Source: Henckelia pumila (Eukaryota > Streptophyta > Magnoliopsida > Lamiales > Gesneriaceae). Taken from it: 64,000 bases of DNA. Of the stretch, positions 24,213 through 35,031 are shown one piece after another. The notes beneath the pieces were generated by a model. It saw nothing but the letters and a program-made list of their open reading frames with translations, was not told the DNA's origin and ran no database searches. Within the stretch, counting starts at the first letter, position 1, and each line of letters begins with the position of its first letter. Both the position numbers and the translations under genes were made by a program. The stretch spans positions 2,356,001 through 2,420,000 of the forward strand of contig NW_027331833.1 in assembly GCF_033568475.1 (NCBI RefSeq). Direction: 5' to 3'.

Positions 24213-24815
24213 CTATAGAATCATGATTGGAAGTCTTCTCTATTTTATTGCTACTAGGCCTGATATCATGTTTAGCATCTGTTTGTGTGCTAGATACCAG
24301 TCTAATCCAAAAGTTACACATCTTAAAGCCGTGAAACGTATACTGAAATATGTGGTAGGTAACTTGAATTTGGGTTTATGGTATACTAAAGAAACTAATT
24401 GAAATTTGGTTGGGTTTAATGATGCTGACTGGGCTGGGGATCTAGATGAGACCACTGTGTTTCTACTTGGGAAATAATTTAGTGTCATGGTATAGTAAGA
24501 AACAAAACTATATTTCTCTTTCAACAGTCGAATCTGAATATGTAGTTGTTGGGAGTTGTTTCTCTCAACTTCAATGGATGAATCAAATGTTGAGTGATTA
24601 TGGAATTAAAAGTGATACTCCCATAGTGTACTGTGATAATTCTATTGTCATTGATATATCCAAAAATCCAGTACAACACTCTCGAACCAAATACATTGAC
24701 ATTAGACATCACTTCATTCGAGATTTGGTCGAGAAAGACATGATCTATATTGAATTTGTTGGAACTAATAACCAGTTAGCTGATATATATATTCACAAAA
24801 GCTTCGAATTTTGAG
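24213..24815 (+). pseudogene. Copy A RNase H
   Basis: LVSWYSKKQNYISLSTVESE, TPIVYCDNSIVIDISKNP, and TKYIDIRHHFIRDLVEKD are Copia RNase H blocks. Upstream parts are in other frames, and the ADWAG...STSG segment is damaged. The terminal ADIFTKAL motif reads ADIYIHKSFEF after a small insertion. Confidence 0.85.
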
Positions 24816-24965
24816 AGATTCTCCAGTCTAAGGAAATCTCTCAACAAGTGTGCATTATAAACAGAGCATAGATGTTGTCTTGAGTGTTGCCAACACCTAA
24901 GACAACACCTAAACATGCATATACATTTTTAGGATCTTTAGGCATTTTGCATTCATGCATTAAGG

Positions 24966-25439
24966 TTGCGTCCTTCGACGAAAGGTCGTGTTTCTTGAAC
25001 ACAAACTTGTGACCATATATCTATATATACACAATCTCTTGACTGCATATATATACAAAAAACAAGAGCATACATATATTCCTACATACTTTCTCTTATC
25101 TTCACTTGGAAGTTCTGCATATAAGAGTTCACAGAAATCAAGTAATTTGTTGCCTAAACATACTTTCTCTTATCTTCACTTGGAAGTTCTGCATATAAGA
25201 GTTCACAGAAATCAAGTAATTTGTTGTCCTGCTATTACTTGATACAAGTCGTTGTATTTTAGAGACGATTGCCAACAGCGTTTTAAGCACTTGAATACGG
25301 GGAAATTTTGTCTTGCAAAAATAGAGTTATACTCTTGCCTCGACAGTCCGTATTGTTTTCTTCTAGAGCCGTACTTGTGCCCGATGGGGCCTGAGATGAA
25401 AGTAACAAAGTAAGCCCTATTGTTTAGGTAAATAATTGT
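24966..25439. other. Unassigned sequence with a 74 bp tandem duplication
   Basis: 25085-25158 is repeated in tandem at 25159-25229 (both begin CATACTTTCTCTTATCTTCA). TA-rich TATATATAC stretches precede it. The look is of an LTR fragment of some other Copia element (promoter-like TATA, short tandem repeat), but I found no partner LTR and no PBS, so the origin stays open. Confidence 0.4.
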
Positions 25440-25573
25440 AAAGTTTAGTTTGAAAATAACAAATACAATAAAAAATAAATTAATACACCAGAAACAATAT
25501 ATAACATCAATAAAAAGTCAACAAATATTTGAAATAATTACATAACTATATATTATCTGTATAGATGTTTTAG

Positions 25574-25850
25574 AGGTAATAATATTTTCAAATCTGTGTA
25601 ATCCATTTGTCGAATAATTTCTTTGTAAATATACAACATAACTAGCTCATTTAATATATCATATGTCATTGTTGATCGAAGATAATTCTTGATTAACTTC
25701 AACTTTGAGAAAAAATTTTCTGCTTATCAACTGTTACTGATATGTTTAACAAAACTTTATAGGCAATATAAGTATTTGAGAATAAACCATTCAGTTTTGT
25801 CAAACATTGTAGCAAATCAATTGTTGTTTTTACATTTGTTAAATCTCATC
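25574..25850 (-). pseudogene. hAT transposase C-terminal fragment (ZMYM1-like)
   Basis: On the minus strand 25574-25723 reads an open stretch containing FFSKLKLIKNYLRSTMTYD and ILNELVMLYIYKEIIRQMDY. This is the C-terminal dimerisation region of hAT transposases of the zinc-finger MYM-type 1-like group in plants (typically ERSFSKLKLIKxYLRSTM). Just upstream, in another frame, YIAYKVLLNISVTV matches the strand that normally precedes it. A frameshift and stops show it is dead. The rest of the transposase is not recognisable. Confidence 0.75.
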
Positions 25851-26050
25851 TCATGACCATCAACTCCGAACACAAATCATCACAATTAATGTCTTAACGT
25901 TAAATGTTAAAGCTCCATACAAAACTTCATCAAAGCTAGTTAAAAACACATTATTTAACTTCTTCAAATTTAACATAAATCCAAAAGTCTTTTGAAATTA
26001 TTTAAATTGTTCAAACCGAACTTGAAAAGAAGATAAGACTTAATCAATTA

Positions 26051-26362
26051 CTAGTGTCACTCTGCACGCGTTGCGTGATTGTACCGTTAGAATAATTATT
26101 TTAAATATGATAATTTTTCGTTATTTTCAAATTAATAAATTTTAAAAATATTTTTTTTAAGAGTGATATAACTATTTAAAAATTTAGAATTATAGATATG
26201 GATTTCAAAAATACTTAAATAATTTAATTTTTTTTAAAAGTGGATAATGTTACACCAAGACACCAAAAGTTGTTACTCTAATGGTCTAGATTTTTTATTT
26301 AATATTAATATTGGACTAAATTTTTTTATTCAATGGACCACTAAATCAACATATGTATAGAA
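26051..26362 (-). mobile_element. Small Helitron-like element inside the hAT remnant
   Basis: Minus-strand 3' end: a CACGC-loop-GCGTG hairpin (around 26063-26077) followed about ten bases later by CTAG and then T, the Helitron 3' signature. The inner part shares AACTTTTGGTGTCTTGGTGT with the larger Helitron left part at 26842-26870. The supposed 5' end, TCTATACATATG, is preceded by T, not the usual A, so that end is uncertain. Confidence 0.45.
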
Positions 26363-26804
26363 AATTTTTTTAAAAAAAAATATTTATTTTGGGCTCCTTC
26401 CAGGGCTGGGCCCTGAGGTAGAGGCCTCATTGTCCTCATAGAAGTTACGACCCTGTTTTCTTCTATCTATATATTTAACATCCAACAAGAGTTGATATCA
26501 TTCAATAACATATATTGCCTGAGAGTTTATTAGCTTAATATATTGACAAAGACAATCCTTCTTCATTGAGCTAGCTTTTGAGGTGAGTTATGTACACGTT
26601 AATTTTTTAACAGTATGAACCGATAGATTCCTCGAACCAATTATATATAGATGATCCAATCCAATTATAGAAGATAATCTTAAAAGTGTTTTTCAGTTTT
26701 TCTTTCACAAAATTTTTAAAATTTTATGAAGGAAAAACTCAAAACCAACTTTTGAAAGCAATACCTAAAACTACTTACCATCATTCTTTGGTTAATCTCT
26801 TATA

Positions 26805-27034
26805 TCTATACTATTATATAAAATTTGGGCACCCTTTATTAACTACTTTTGGTGTGTCAAGATGACACCAATTTTCTTCTTCATTTTACCCATGTTCATT
26901 GAGAGTTCTCTGCAGAGCTTCCTTTTTTTTTTTCCTTAAGGCAAAGGGCAAAATAATATTTTGACAACTTTCATAATTCTAATTTCATCACACGTCTCTC
27001 TCACATGTCTCCCAAACGAACGTTCTTTTCTCCC
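26805..27034 (+). mobile_element. Helitron, left part (split)
   Basis: Starts A|TCTATACTATTATATAAA at 26804/26805, the common plant Helitron 5' end. It contains TTGGGCACCC and TTTTGGTGTGTCAAGATGAC. It stops where copy B begins at 27035. The other part is at 46305-46378. Together they total about 300 bp, a non-autonomous Helitron. Confidence 0.65.
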
Positions 27035-27800
27035 TGTAAGGGAATGGGGGTTGCACATAAAGAGTTTGAGGTGTTGTCACAAGGTGTTGACAACACCTAC
27101 TATAACACCTTGATTAATTTGCAGCAGAATATAATTAAAGCGTAAATAAAATAAACAAGCAACCAATTTAATAGACTCAAATGATTTAAGCAAGAGTATA
27201 AAATACTCTTGCATCACCTCAGGGCAAAACTTCACTAGAAAAACTTTCAAAAAGTTTTACAAACCCTAAAACTAGTGATTATTATAAAAATCAATTTCTC
27301 AATACAAGTGAGAAATAAAGAATAAAAGTTCTCCTAAAAATTCTATATGGAATAGAATAAAGAAAACCTAGTAAGGAGAAAAACTTGAAGCCAAAACACG
27401 TGAGATGTAAACACTCTTCAATCAACAATCTTCAAGTGTTCTTCACGGCTTCAAGCAACCACGATCGTGACAAGCTTCATAAGTTCTTCAGTTCTCACGT
27501 ACGTATGTGAAGCTCTCTATTCAATCTCTTTTCGTCGATCTCTAATCTCATATATATGCAAAGAATCCTTCTTCAATATGTTTTCTTGTAGGCGTAGGAT
27601 TCCTTTTATTTGATCATATCAAATCTACATAAAATAAGGAAAGATAAGTATTAGATATGATATGATAAATATTCTAATCAGCTTATCAATATGAAATAAA
27701 ACACTTAAATAAAGATTACTTCATGTCCAAGAAAGACAAAAGATATTAAATAAAAATTTTTTATATTAGGGTGTTTTTAAGAAATAAAATATTCCTTTTA
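27035..27800 (-). repeat. 3' LTR of copy B
   Basis: 766 bp. The plus strand starts TGTAAGGGAATGGGGG and ends TATTCCTTTTA. The complement, TAAAAGGAATA, differs from copy C's TGAAAGGAATA at base 2. It contains a dyad motif at 27069-27110. The polypurine tract complement ATCTCCCCCTTTTT follows at 27801-27814. Confidence 0.92.
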
Positions 27801-28115
27801 ATCTCCCCCTTTTTGTCTTTCTGGACAAAACACATTTAATACACTAACAGATCAACTAAGCTCCCCCTTAATCAAAACTCCCCCTGAATAGATTCTCCCC
27901 TAAGTATATGCAGAGGTGTTGTCTCGAGATGTTGGCAACATCTAGCTATGACACCTTAAATCAGAAATCATAAGTGCAAGGAGAAAAAAAAAACAAAACA
28001 TATCAGAGTTAACACACAAAGCAGTTTTGATTAGGATTAGGATCAGAGCAAAAACAAAATCTAAAAAAAGAAAGAAAAAAAAACTAGCAAGACCAAAAAG
28101 AAATTTGCAAAACAA

Positions 28116-28976
28116 TTAAAAATGATTGCTCTCGGATTCAGCTTCTTCTGCTTCACTTTCTCCCCCTTTTTGTTCAGAAGGGCCAGCTCCGCTTAGTAGT
28201 GATTCATAGTGAGCCTTTAACCCTTCATAATAGGCTAGGTCAGCCTTTGCTTGTGCGATCTTCTGCTCAGCATGTACCAATTGAGCTTGTATGAATGCAG
28301 GATCAATATCATGAGCAGTAGAGGGAGGTACAAAAACAGCAGTGGCAGAGGAGGTGTTGGCAGCACCTGCCACAACACCTGCGTAATCAGCAGACTCAGA
28401 CCAAGGAAGATCTATCTTCCTATTTCCCTTGAGCAATGCAGGTGCGATCTTCAGTAACTCTCCCGGAGCAATAATTGCTTCATCATCATCCTTCTCAATC
28501 TCTTGAGACAACAGCATATAATAGATGAGTGATGGAAACGGCAGCTTCAATATTGGTTGTGCACCATCTGCAAAAGCCATGACTGTGTCAAACACGAGTC
28601 GGCTGTAGTTGAATGCAATTCCAGTGCCAATAGCATATAAGACAGAGGCTTGATGCTTGGTAACCACACTGGAATTTCCGGATGGAGTCCACGTCTTCAC
28701 AGCAGTTTTATGGGGGACAGAGTAAAAAGAAGTGGGCTTGGCTGCTGACAATTTCTTAGGATGAGCTGGGTAAACAGTGACATGTCCTCCAGTGATGACA
28801 GATGTCATCTTATCAGTGGTAGGCAGAGCAGCATCATCAGAGGCAGGAGTTTGAAGAAATCCATTTATAATGGCAGGGCTGAAGGCGAAGATCTGCCCGC
28901 GCACATAGACTTTCCCATACTTCATGTATCTAGGATCCTTCACAGCTTCAGTGAGATTGCAGTAGAACTCACACAC
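28116..28976 (-). pseudogene. Copy B extra ORF, C-terminal half
   Basis: Carries the conserved folded part of the downstream ORF (CNLTEAVKDPRYMKYGKVYV, QIFAFSPAIINGFLQTP, HQASVLYAIGTGIAFNYSR). This resembles the domain annotated in plants as putative plant transposon protein, found in Sirevirus downstream ORFs. The C-terminus has a coiled-coil stretch (AEQKIAQAKADLAYYEGLKA) and an acidic tail. The upstream half is separated by a TAG near 29031, where copy C still reads through. Dyad motif 28352-28380 lies between the folded part and the coil. Confidence 0.8.
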
Positions 28977-29030
28977 CAGTTCTCTGCAATAAGGACCAGC
29001 AGTAGTAACAGTAAACAGTATGTTCCTTAC

Positions 29031-30070
29031 CTAGAAAAATCTCACCATGTTCTGAGCTCCATAGCTCTCAACATCAATGTTATGTTCCTCAAGGAACTCA
29101 CGATCAGAATAATTATCCCAGCAGTCAGCAATTTCCTTGGAATAAAAAGTAGATGAGTAGGACGAGTTTACCCGATATTCTTCAACCAAGGTGTTGTCCA
29201 GGGTGTCGGCAACACCTTCCTCAGCACCTTCCACTTCTTCTTCAGAGTCATCAGAATTTGAATCTTCTTCCAACTCTTTTCATCATCTGAATCTTCACTC
29301 GAATCAGAGCTGGAGCTATCAGAAGGTTTGGGACGGTTGTCAGCAAATTCAGCGAGCATCTCCTCGTCTGGTTCATCTTCAGCTTCTGGAACAGGGACTT
29401 CCTCAGCAGTCTTCTTGGGTTTTGATTTCTTCATCTTAGCCATGAATTGGGCTATTGAAATCTCCTCATCATCAGATAGAACAGGAGGAGCAGTAGATGA
29501 TGGTCCCTCAACAGTAGGAATTGATGCAGATGCATCTTTCTTTTCAGCAGCAACAGATTGAGTTTCTGACTCTGTAGATTCATCCTCAAAAGACGAATCT
29601 TTCTTTGACGACTCAAATGGCACAGGGATAGTTGGAACAAATGGTTCCATGGCGCTTGCTTTTCCCCTCTTTTGATGCACCAGCTTGAAATCCTCATCAG
29701 AACGTGCATCACCAGAAGAGAATTCGGTGTCAACAAGTGAAGGTCTGGATGGTTGACCCTTCCCACGGAATCGCTTGAAGGCGGTGTAATCTGGGTTATA
29801 TCCAGCTTGTCTCTTGGAACGACGAGTTAAGGGTTTCGTGGGAAACACCTTATTCAGCACGCTCATATCTGGTAAATTCTCTACATCGATGGCATTGCCA
29901 GGCTCTACTGGAGCGATGGAGTCCAGAGGCACAGGTTCCTCGGCAACAGGAATGATTGCTTGCTCAACCACGGGGTGTGGTGATGTAGGTGTTGTGACAC
30001 CTTCAGCAGCATCTTCCGTATATCCCATCTCAAAACTAATATCTTGGGGATCAAAACCCTTTCCTGCCAT
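29031..30070 (-). pseudogene. Copy B extra ORF, N-terminal half
   Basis: Starts MAGKGFDPQDISFEMGYTED and continues with a basic patch (TRRSKRQAGYNPDY) and a long acidic, serine-rich region. A frameshift near 29280 separates it from the second part, EEVEGAEEGVADTLDNTL (dyad motif 29188-29218), which ends at a stop at 29031. No signal peptide or membrane helix is seen, so an envelope role is not supported by the sequence itself. Confidence 0.8.
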
Positions 30071-31215
30071 TTGTATGCGAGAAAAATATTTAAGACAGAT
30101 GAATGATCAAAAACAGGGCACAAAGAGATATGAGAAATTCGAGGGTTTAAGAAGATAAGAATATTTCTGAAAACAGATAATTACACAAATAAATACCACA
30201 TACACAGCCCTTCCTATTCTCACTCGAATTACAGCCCCTCTAACGGTAATAAATTTCAACGGTAACACTCCCAAAACGGTAACAAATTGAATTACATTTG
30301 GGAACCAAATCTCTTCGATTCTCACCGATATTCTAGGCCAAAATATGTTACCAAATATTTCCAAATATAACTCCTCATCAGAATATAACACCACTGAACC
30401 AAAATCCAATCACATTCAAATTCAAAAATTCAGAGGATAGGGCAAAAATCACAAATTTTGTTCGATCAGAATTTTTAACCTTTTGGCTTAGTATATTCAC
30501 AAAAAAAATATGCATGACTTAATTATGTCTAAAACAAAGTGTGACAAAAAGAATTAAAATGAAAAACAATGCGCAAATAAATGTTGACACATGAGGTGTT
30601 ATCCACGATGTTGGCAATACCTCCCAGCAGCACTTTAGGATTCAGAAAAATTATTATATCCAATTCATTATTTTTGCAGAAGTGGTAGCCTCCACACTAA
30701 AGGAACGATCTTCAAATGGACCCCTTTAGGTAGCTTTTTCCATTTGCTTCTGATTATCAATCAAATTTGATGATTGATTCAATTCAAGCTTCATCATTTT
30801 TTCCTTTTGTTATTCTGAATTTACAAAGTCACTTTTCACTTGGGACAAGATCATGGAATACACGAACGTCCCTCCACTACTTCGTGACAAAGTCAGAACT
30901 CTTCTTTGATTAATCCACATTAAGTTGTAAAAAATTTTGATGAGAATCCTGAGTGAAAACTATTCAATGGTTGCAAAGTATCAACCACATCACAAAACAG
31001 AATGAATGCAATGCAGTATGCCTAAGATCTTAAAAATGCACATGCATGAAAAGGTGTTGTCACAGGGTGTTGGCAACACTCCTGACAACATCTCGGTTCT
31101 GTCTATAATGCACACATACTAAGAGACTTCCTTAGACTGGAAAATCTCTCGAAATCCAAAACATTTGTGAATATATCAGCTAATTGGTTATTATTTCCAA
31201 CAAACTCAATTAGGA
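30071..31215 (-). other. Copy B spacer between pol and the extra ORF
   Basis: No coding capacity was seen. It matches 42447-43481 of copy C in reverse orientation and holds dyad motifs at 30594-30622 and 31052-31093. Confidence 0.75.
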
Positions 31216-31919
31216 TCATGCTTTTTCGACCAAATCTCGAATGAAGTGATGCCTAATGTCAATGTGTTTGGTTCGAGAGTATTGTACTGGATTTTTGGAT
31301 ATATCAATGGAACTAGAATTATCACAGTACACAATAGGAGTATCACTCTTAACACCATAATCATTTAGCATTTGATTCATCCACAGGAGTTGTGAGCAAC
31401 AACTACCAACAGCAACATACTCAGATTCAGCAGTAGACAGTGAGACACAATTTTGTTTCTTACTATACCATGATACTAAGTTATTTCCCAAGTAGAAACA
31501 TCCTCCCGAAGTGCTCTTTCTATCATCTAAATTCCCAGCCCAATCAGCATCACTAAATCCTACCAAATTCGAATTGGTTTCTTTAGTGTACCACAAACCC
31601 AAATTCAAAGTTCCAGCCACATATTTCAGTATACGTTTTATGGCCTTCAAGTGAGTAATTTTTGGGTTAGACTGGTATCTAGCACACAGACAAACACTAT
31701 ACATGATATCAGGTCTAGTAACACTTAATATAAAAGACTACCAATCATGCTTCTGTAGAGGGTGTTGTCAACACCTTCGGCAACATCCTCCCTAGACAGT
31801 TTTTCATTAGACCCCATAGGTGTGCGCATGTGTTTAGTGTTATCATTCAAAATCTTCTTTACAAGATTTTTAGCATAATTGCTTTGACACAAAAATATAC
31901 CATCATGCATTTGTTTCAC
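31216..31919 (-). pseudogene. Copy B RNase H
   Basis: FSDADWAGNLDDRKSTSGG, SWYSKKQNCVSLSTAESEYV and CDNSSSIDISKNP are the Copia RNase H blocks with the acidic residues kept. The stop near 31215 removes the terminal ADIFTKAL motif found in copy C. The RT joint carries dyad motif 31759-31789 (read as DVAEGVDNTLY) and a frame break near 31705-31725. Confidence 0.88.
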
Positions 31920-33272
31920 TTACAATCCCAAGAAATATGTTAACTCACCAACCATGCTCGTCTCAAGTGTAGAAGACATGCACTTCACAAAATCATCAAC
32001 AAGTTTATCATTTGAAGCCCAAAAAATTATATCATCCACATAAATTTGGCAAATTAATATATTACCTTGAGACTTTTGCACAAACAAATTCTTATCAACT
32101 TCACCTCTTTTGAAGCCAATATTGAGCAAGTACTCAGTAAGTCTTCCATACCATGCACGTGGTGCTTGCTTCAATCCATACAATGCCTTTTTCAACTTAT
32201 ACATATAGTCAAGATGATTTGGATCCTCAAAACCCTTAGGTTGTTTCACAAAGACTTCTTCATTTAGGATCCCATTCAAAAAGGCACTTTTTACATCTAT
32301 TTGATAAAGCTTCATTCCCATGTTACATGAAATAGCAAGCAAAAGTCGGACTGACTCAATGCGGGCTACAGGAGCAAAGGTTTCATCAAAATCCACCCCT
32401 TCAACCTGTGTATACCCTTGAGCTACCAACCTAGCTTTATTTCTAATGATGTTTCCCGACTCATCAGTTTTATTTTTAAAAATCCATTTAGTTCCCATGA
32501 CATTACCATGAGCAGGACACGGTACCAAGTACCAAACATCATTCCTAACAAATTGTTCTAACTCTTCATGCATAGCATTGACCCAAAACTCATCTTTTAA
32601 AGCCTCTTCAATCTTTTTGGGTTCAATGTTTGACACGAAACAAGAGAATCTTACCTGAGAATATGTAGAACTCATGCACAACAAACCTGCCATCTTTCGA
32701 TAATCCACTTTCTCTTTCCTCCAAGTTTGCACGTCTCCATGCACATCTCCAATGACCTGTGAGGTTGGGTGATTCTTCTGAATTTTGCTTGGAACATTCT
32801 TTCCAGCTTCATTTACCCTACTGTTCTCATCAATGTTTTCATCAGTAGGCTTTTCAACTTTTGATTCTGGATTTTTTGTAGGAGGTGTTGTCGAAGGTGT
32901 TGGCAACACTCCTTTGACAACATCTAAATTTCCAGAATTATCCAGCAGATCATTAACTTCATCCTCAGCTGTTTTCTTCTTTAGATCTGCAAAGTCATCA
33001 AAAACAACATTAATTGACTCAAAAATAGTCCTTGTTCTCAAGTTATACATCCTATAGGCTCGCCTATTTGATGAATATTCCAAGAACATACACTTATCAC
33101 TTTTTGCATCAAATTTAGCAAGATGATCCCTATCATTCAAAACGTGACATACACATCCAAAAACATGAAAATATTTAAGGTTTGGCCTCTTTCCCATGAG
33201 AATTTCATAGGATGTCATAGTAGTACCATTCCTCAAATAAACTCTATTTGAAATATGACATGCAGTATTCAA
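31920..33272 (-). pseudogene. Copy B integrase end, linker and reverse transcriptase
   Basis: The 450-residue frame runs from integrase C-terminal sequence (CHISNRVYLRNGTTMTSYEI, CMFLEYSSNRRAYRMYNLRT) through the acidic linker with dyad motif 32883-32925. It continues into RT: DEFWVNAMHEELEQFV, FDETFAPVARIESVRLLLAI, QIDVKSAFLNGILNEEVFVK, and the intact catalytic IYVDDIIFWAS. It is the best preserved RT in the window. The frame ends after GELTYFLGL at a stop. Confidence 0.92.
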
Positions 33273-33276
33273 GGAT

Positions 33277-33839
33277 TCAGTCCAAAAACATTTTTGAAAT
33301 ATTTTTCGAACTCAACATTACTCTTGCCATTTCTTGCAAAGTCCTATTTTTTCTTTCAGCAATTCCATTTTGTTGTGGAGTTTTAGGAGCAGAAAATTCA
33401 TGAGAAATACTTTTCTTATCACACAGACTAGCAAAAGAAGAGTTTTTGAACTCCTTACCATGATCAGTGCGAATACGGATTACCTTCAGATTATGTAGAT
33501 TCGTAATCTTAGTGAGCAGTTTCTTGAAAACATCAAATGTGTCCGATTTTTCTCTCAGAAAATTTACCCAAGTATATCGTGAGAAATCATCCACACAAAC
33601 AAAAAAATATTTCTTACTCCAAAGCTTTCAACATCCATTGGACCCATCAAGTCCATATGTAAAAGTTCAAGGCAGCGTGTTGTCATAGATGTTGGCAACA
33701 CCTCGTGTGACACCCTAGTCTGCTTCCCTTTCTGACATGCTTCACAAAAAAATGGAATACCAGATTTTAAGTTAGGCATACCTCTGACAGCATCTAACTT
33801 ACTTAAGTTCTTTAAAGTCTTGAAGTTTTCATGACCCAA
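33277..33839 (-). pseudogene. Copy B integrase zinc module and core
   Basis: Two overlapping frames cover HENFKTLKNLSKLDAVRGMP, the CEACQKGKQ part of the HHCC module, MDLMGPMDVESF, then DDFSRYTWVNFLREKSDTFD, RIRTDHGKEFKNSSF and PQQNGIAERKNRTLQEMARV, which hold the D, D and E catalytic residues. A frameshift near 33590 separates the two parts. Dyad motif 33676-33714 lies between module and core. Confidence 0.88.
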
Positions 33840-33848
33840 TTTTTGATG

Positions 33849-34914
33849 TCATAGATCAAACTCATTCAATTTTGTGTGCCTACAAGGCATCTCTTCTCCG
33901 AGTTGATAGCAGTTATCCGATGACCTTGTACCTGTCATGACACACAAATTTGAATCATCAAAAACTTTGCATAATTTCTTATCAAATTGCACATGCAAAT
34001 TATCATCACAAAGTCTGCTTATGCTTATTAGATTTGCGGTTAATCCTTCAACATGAAGCACATTGCGAAGCTTGGGCAGACCAGCAACATCCAGAGTAAC
34101 CTTTTCCACTTTTTTGTTCAACATAGTCAGTGAGAAAATTTTTGGAACCTGTCATGTGACGAGAGCTACCGCTATCAAAGTACCATGCACCTGAAACATT
34201 ATTTCTCAAAGCAGTATAAATCATATGACATTGAATATCAGCTTTTGGTACCCAAATCTTTCTTACATAAGATCTATTTCTAGGGATGTTGTGGGGAGGT
34301 GTTGGCAACACCTTAGGCAACACCTTCGATGCAGATCTATACCTGTAGTCTTCCTGGAGCTTAAAACAGTATGGTTTGATATGACCTGGTCTATGACAGT
34401 AATGACAGATGTACTTACGTTTCCTTCTAGATTTTGAAGGGGCAGCAGGCTGTGGCTTTGGTTTTGGAGGATCACTTGGTGAGGCCTTTTTTCTTGAACT
34501 TTTTGCACTGCTACTTTCCTTGACAAAGACATGGCCTTTCGAACTTTCACCAACCTCAAATATGCTATTTTCAAAACCTAAACCAGTCGTACCATCTCTT
34601 CCCATCATGAGTAATGAATCAAGCTTGGAAGTTCTTGAATTAAACTTGGCCAATGTAGCATTTGCTTTTCCGAGTTCTTTCTTCACTTGGGTTAGTTCCA
34701 TGTCTTTCTTACTCAGCATGACTTCCAGTCTTGACACATCAGCCTTTAGATCAGAATTTTCCTTCGAAAGAATAGTATTCATCTTATTCCTTTCAACCCA
34801 ATCAATATGAAGTTCTTCAAACATCATCCGAGCTTCTTCCATGGACATTGCCTCTTCACCTGTATCATTATCACACATGTTATCAGTAATGGAGGAATTC
34901 AAACAAACTGACAT
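33849..34914 (-). pseudogene. Copy B gag C-terminal part and protease
   Basis: The 288-residue frame has a coiled-coil segment (EENARMMFEELH-like, ending LSKKDMELTQVKKELGKANA). A second zinc knuckle, CHYCHRPGHIKPYC, follows, then the protease active site WYFDSGSSRHMTGS. It shifts frame within the protease near 34100. Dyad motif 34285-34326 lies between knuckle and protease and is read as VLPKVLPTPPHNIP. Confidence 0.88.
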
Positions 34915-35031
34915 TTGGGAGATGTTGCGGCCAGGTGTGGCAACACCTGCGGCAACACCTAAAAGATTGACTTAAAACTTTTTCTTGCTCTTCAGTAGGG
35001 TAGATAAGGCAGTATGGCTTTCTTCATCTTC

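Larger units (their letters stand above)
8872..24910 (+). repeat. Dyad motifs of copy A (seven sites)
   Basis: Degenerate copies of the family motif, core AGGTGTTGNCAACACCT with outer half-sites, lie at 8872-8901 (LTR), 10173-10213 (gag), 10787-10827 (before protease), 11440-11477 (before integrase core), 21209-21247 (integrase/RT linker), 24179-24206 (RT/RNase H) and 24871-24910 (after RNase H). Each matches in position a motif in copies B and C. Confidence 0.85.
8146..24965 (+). mobile_element. Sirevirus-like Copia element, copy A (degenerate, nested)
   Basis: The oldest copy of the family also seen at 27035-36581 and 36582-46304. The order is partial 5' LTR, primer site, gag, protease, integrase, RT and RNase H on the plus strand, with many in-frame stops and frameshifts. 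Two later insertions split it: a Gypsy element in integrase (11988-20960) and a solo LTR in RT (21702-23529). Similarity to copy C ends shortly after RNase H, near 24965. The extra downstream ORF and the 3' LTR are absent. Confidence 0.85.
25370..26480 (-). mobile_element. Decayed hAT element remnant
   Basis: Surrounds the hAT fragment. GC-rich tracts GGGGCCTGAGATG (25389-25401) and GGGCTGGGCCCTGAGG (26403-26418) resemble hAT-type terminal or subterminal sequence of this group, but exact ends and duplications could not be fixed. A Helitron-like insertion occupies part of it. Confidence 0.4.
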
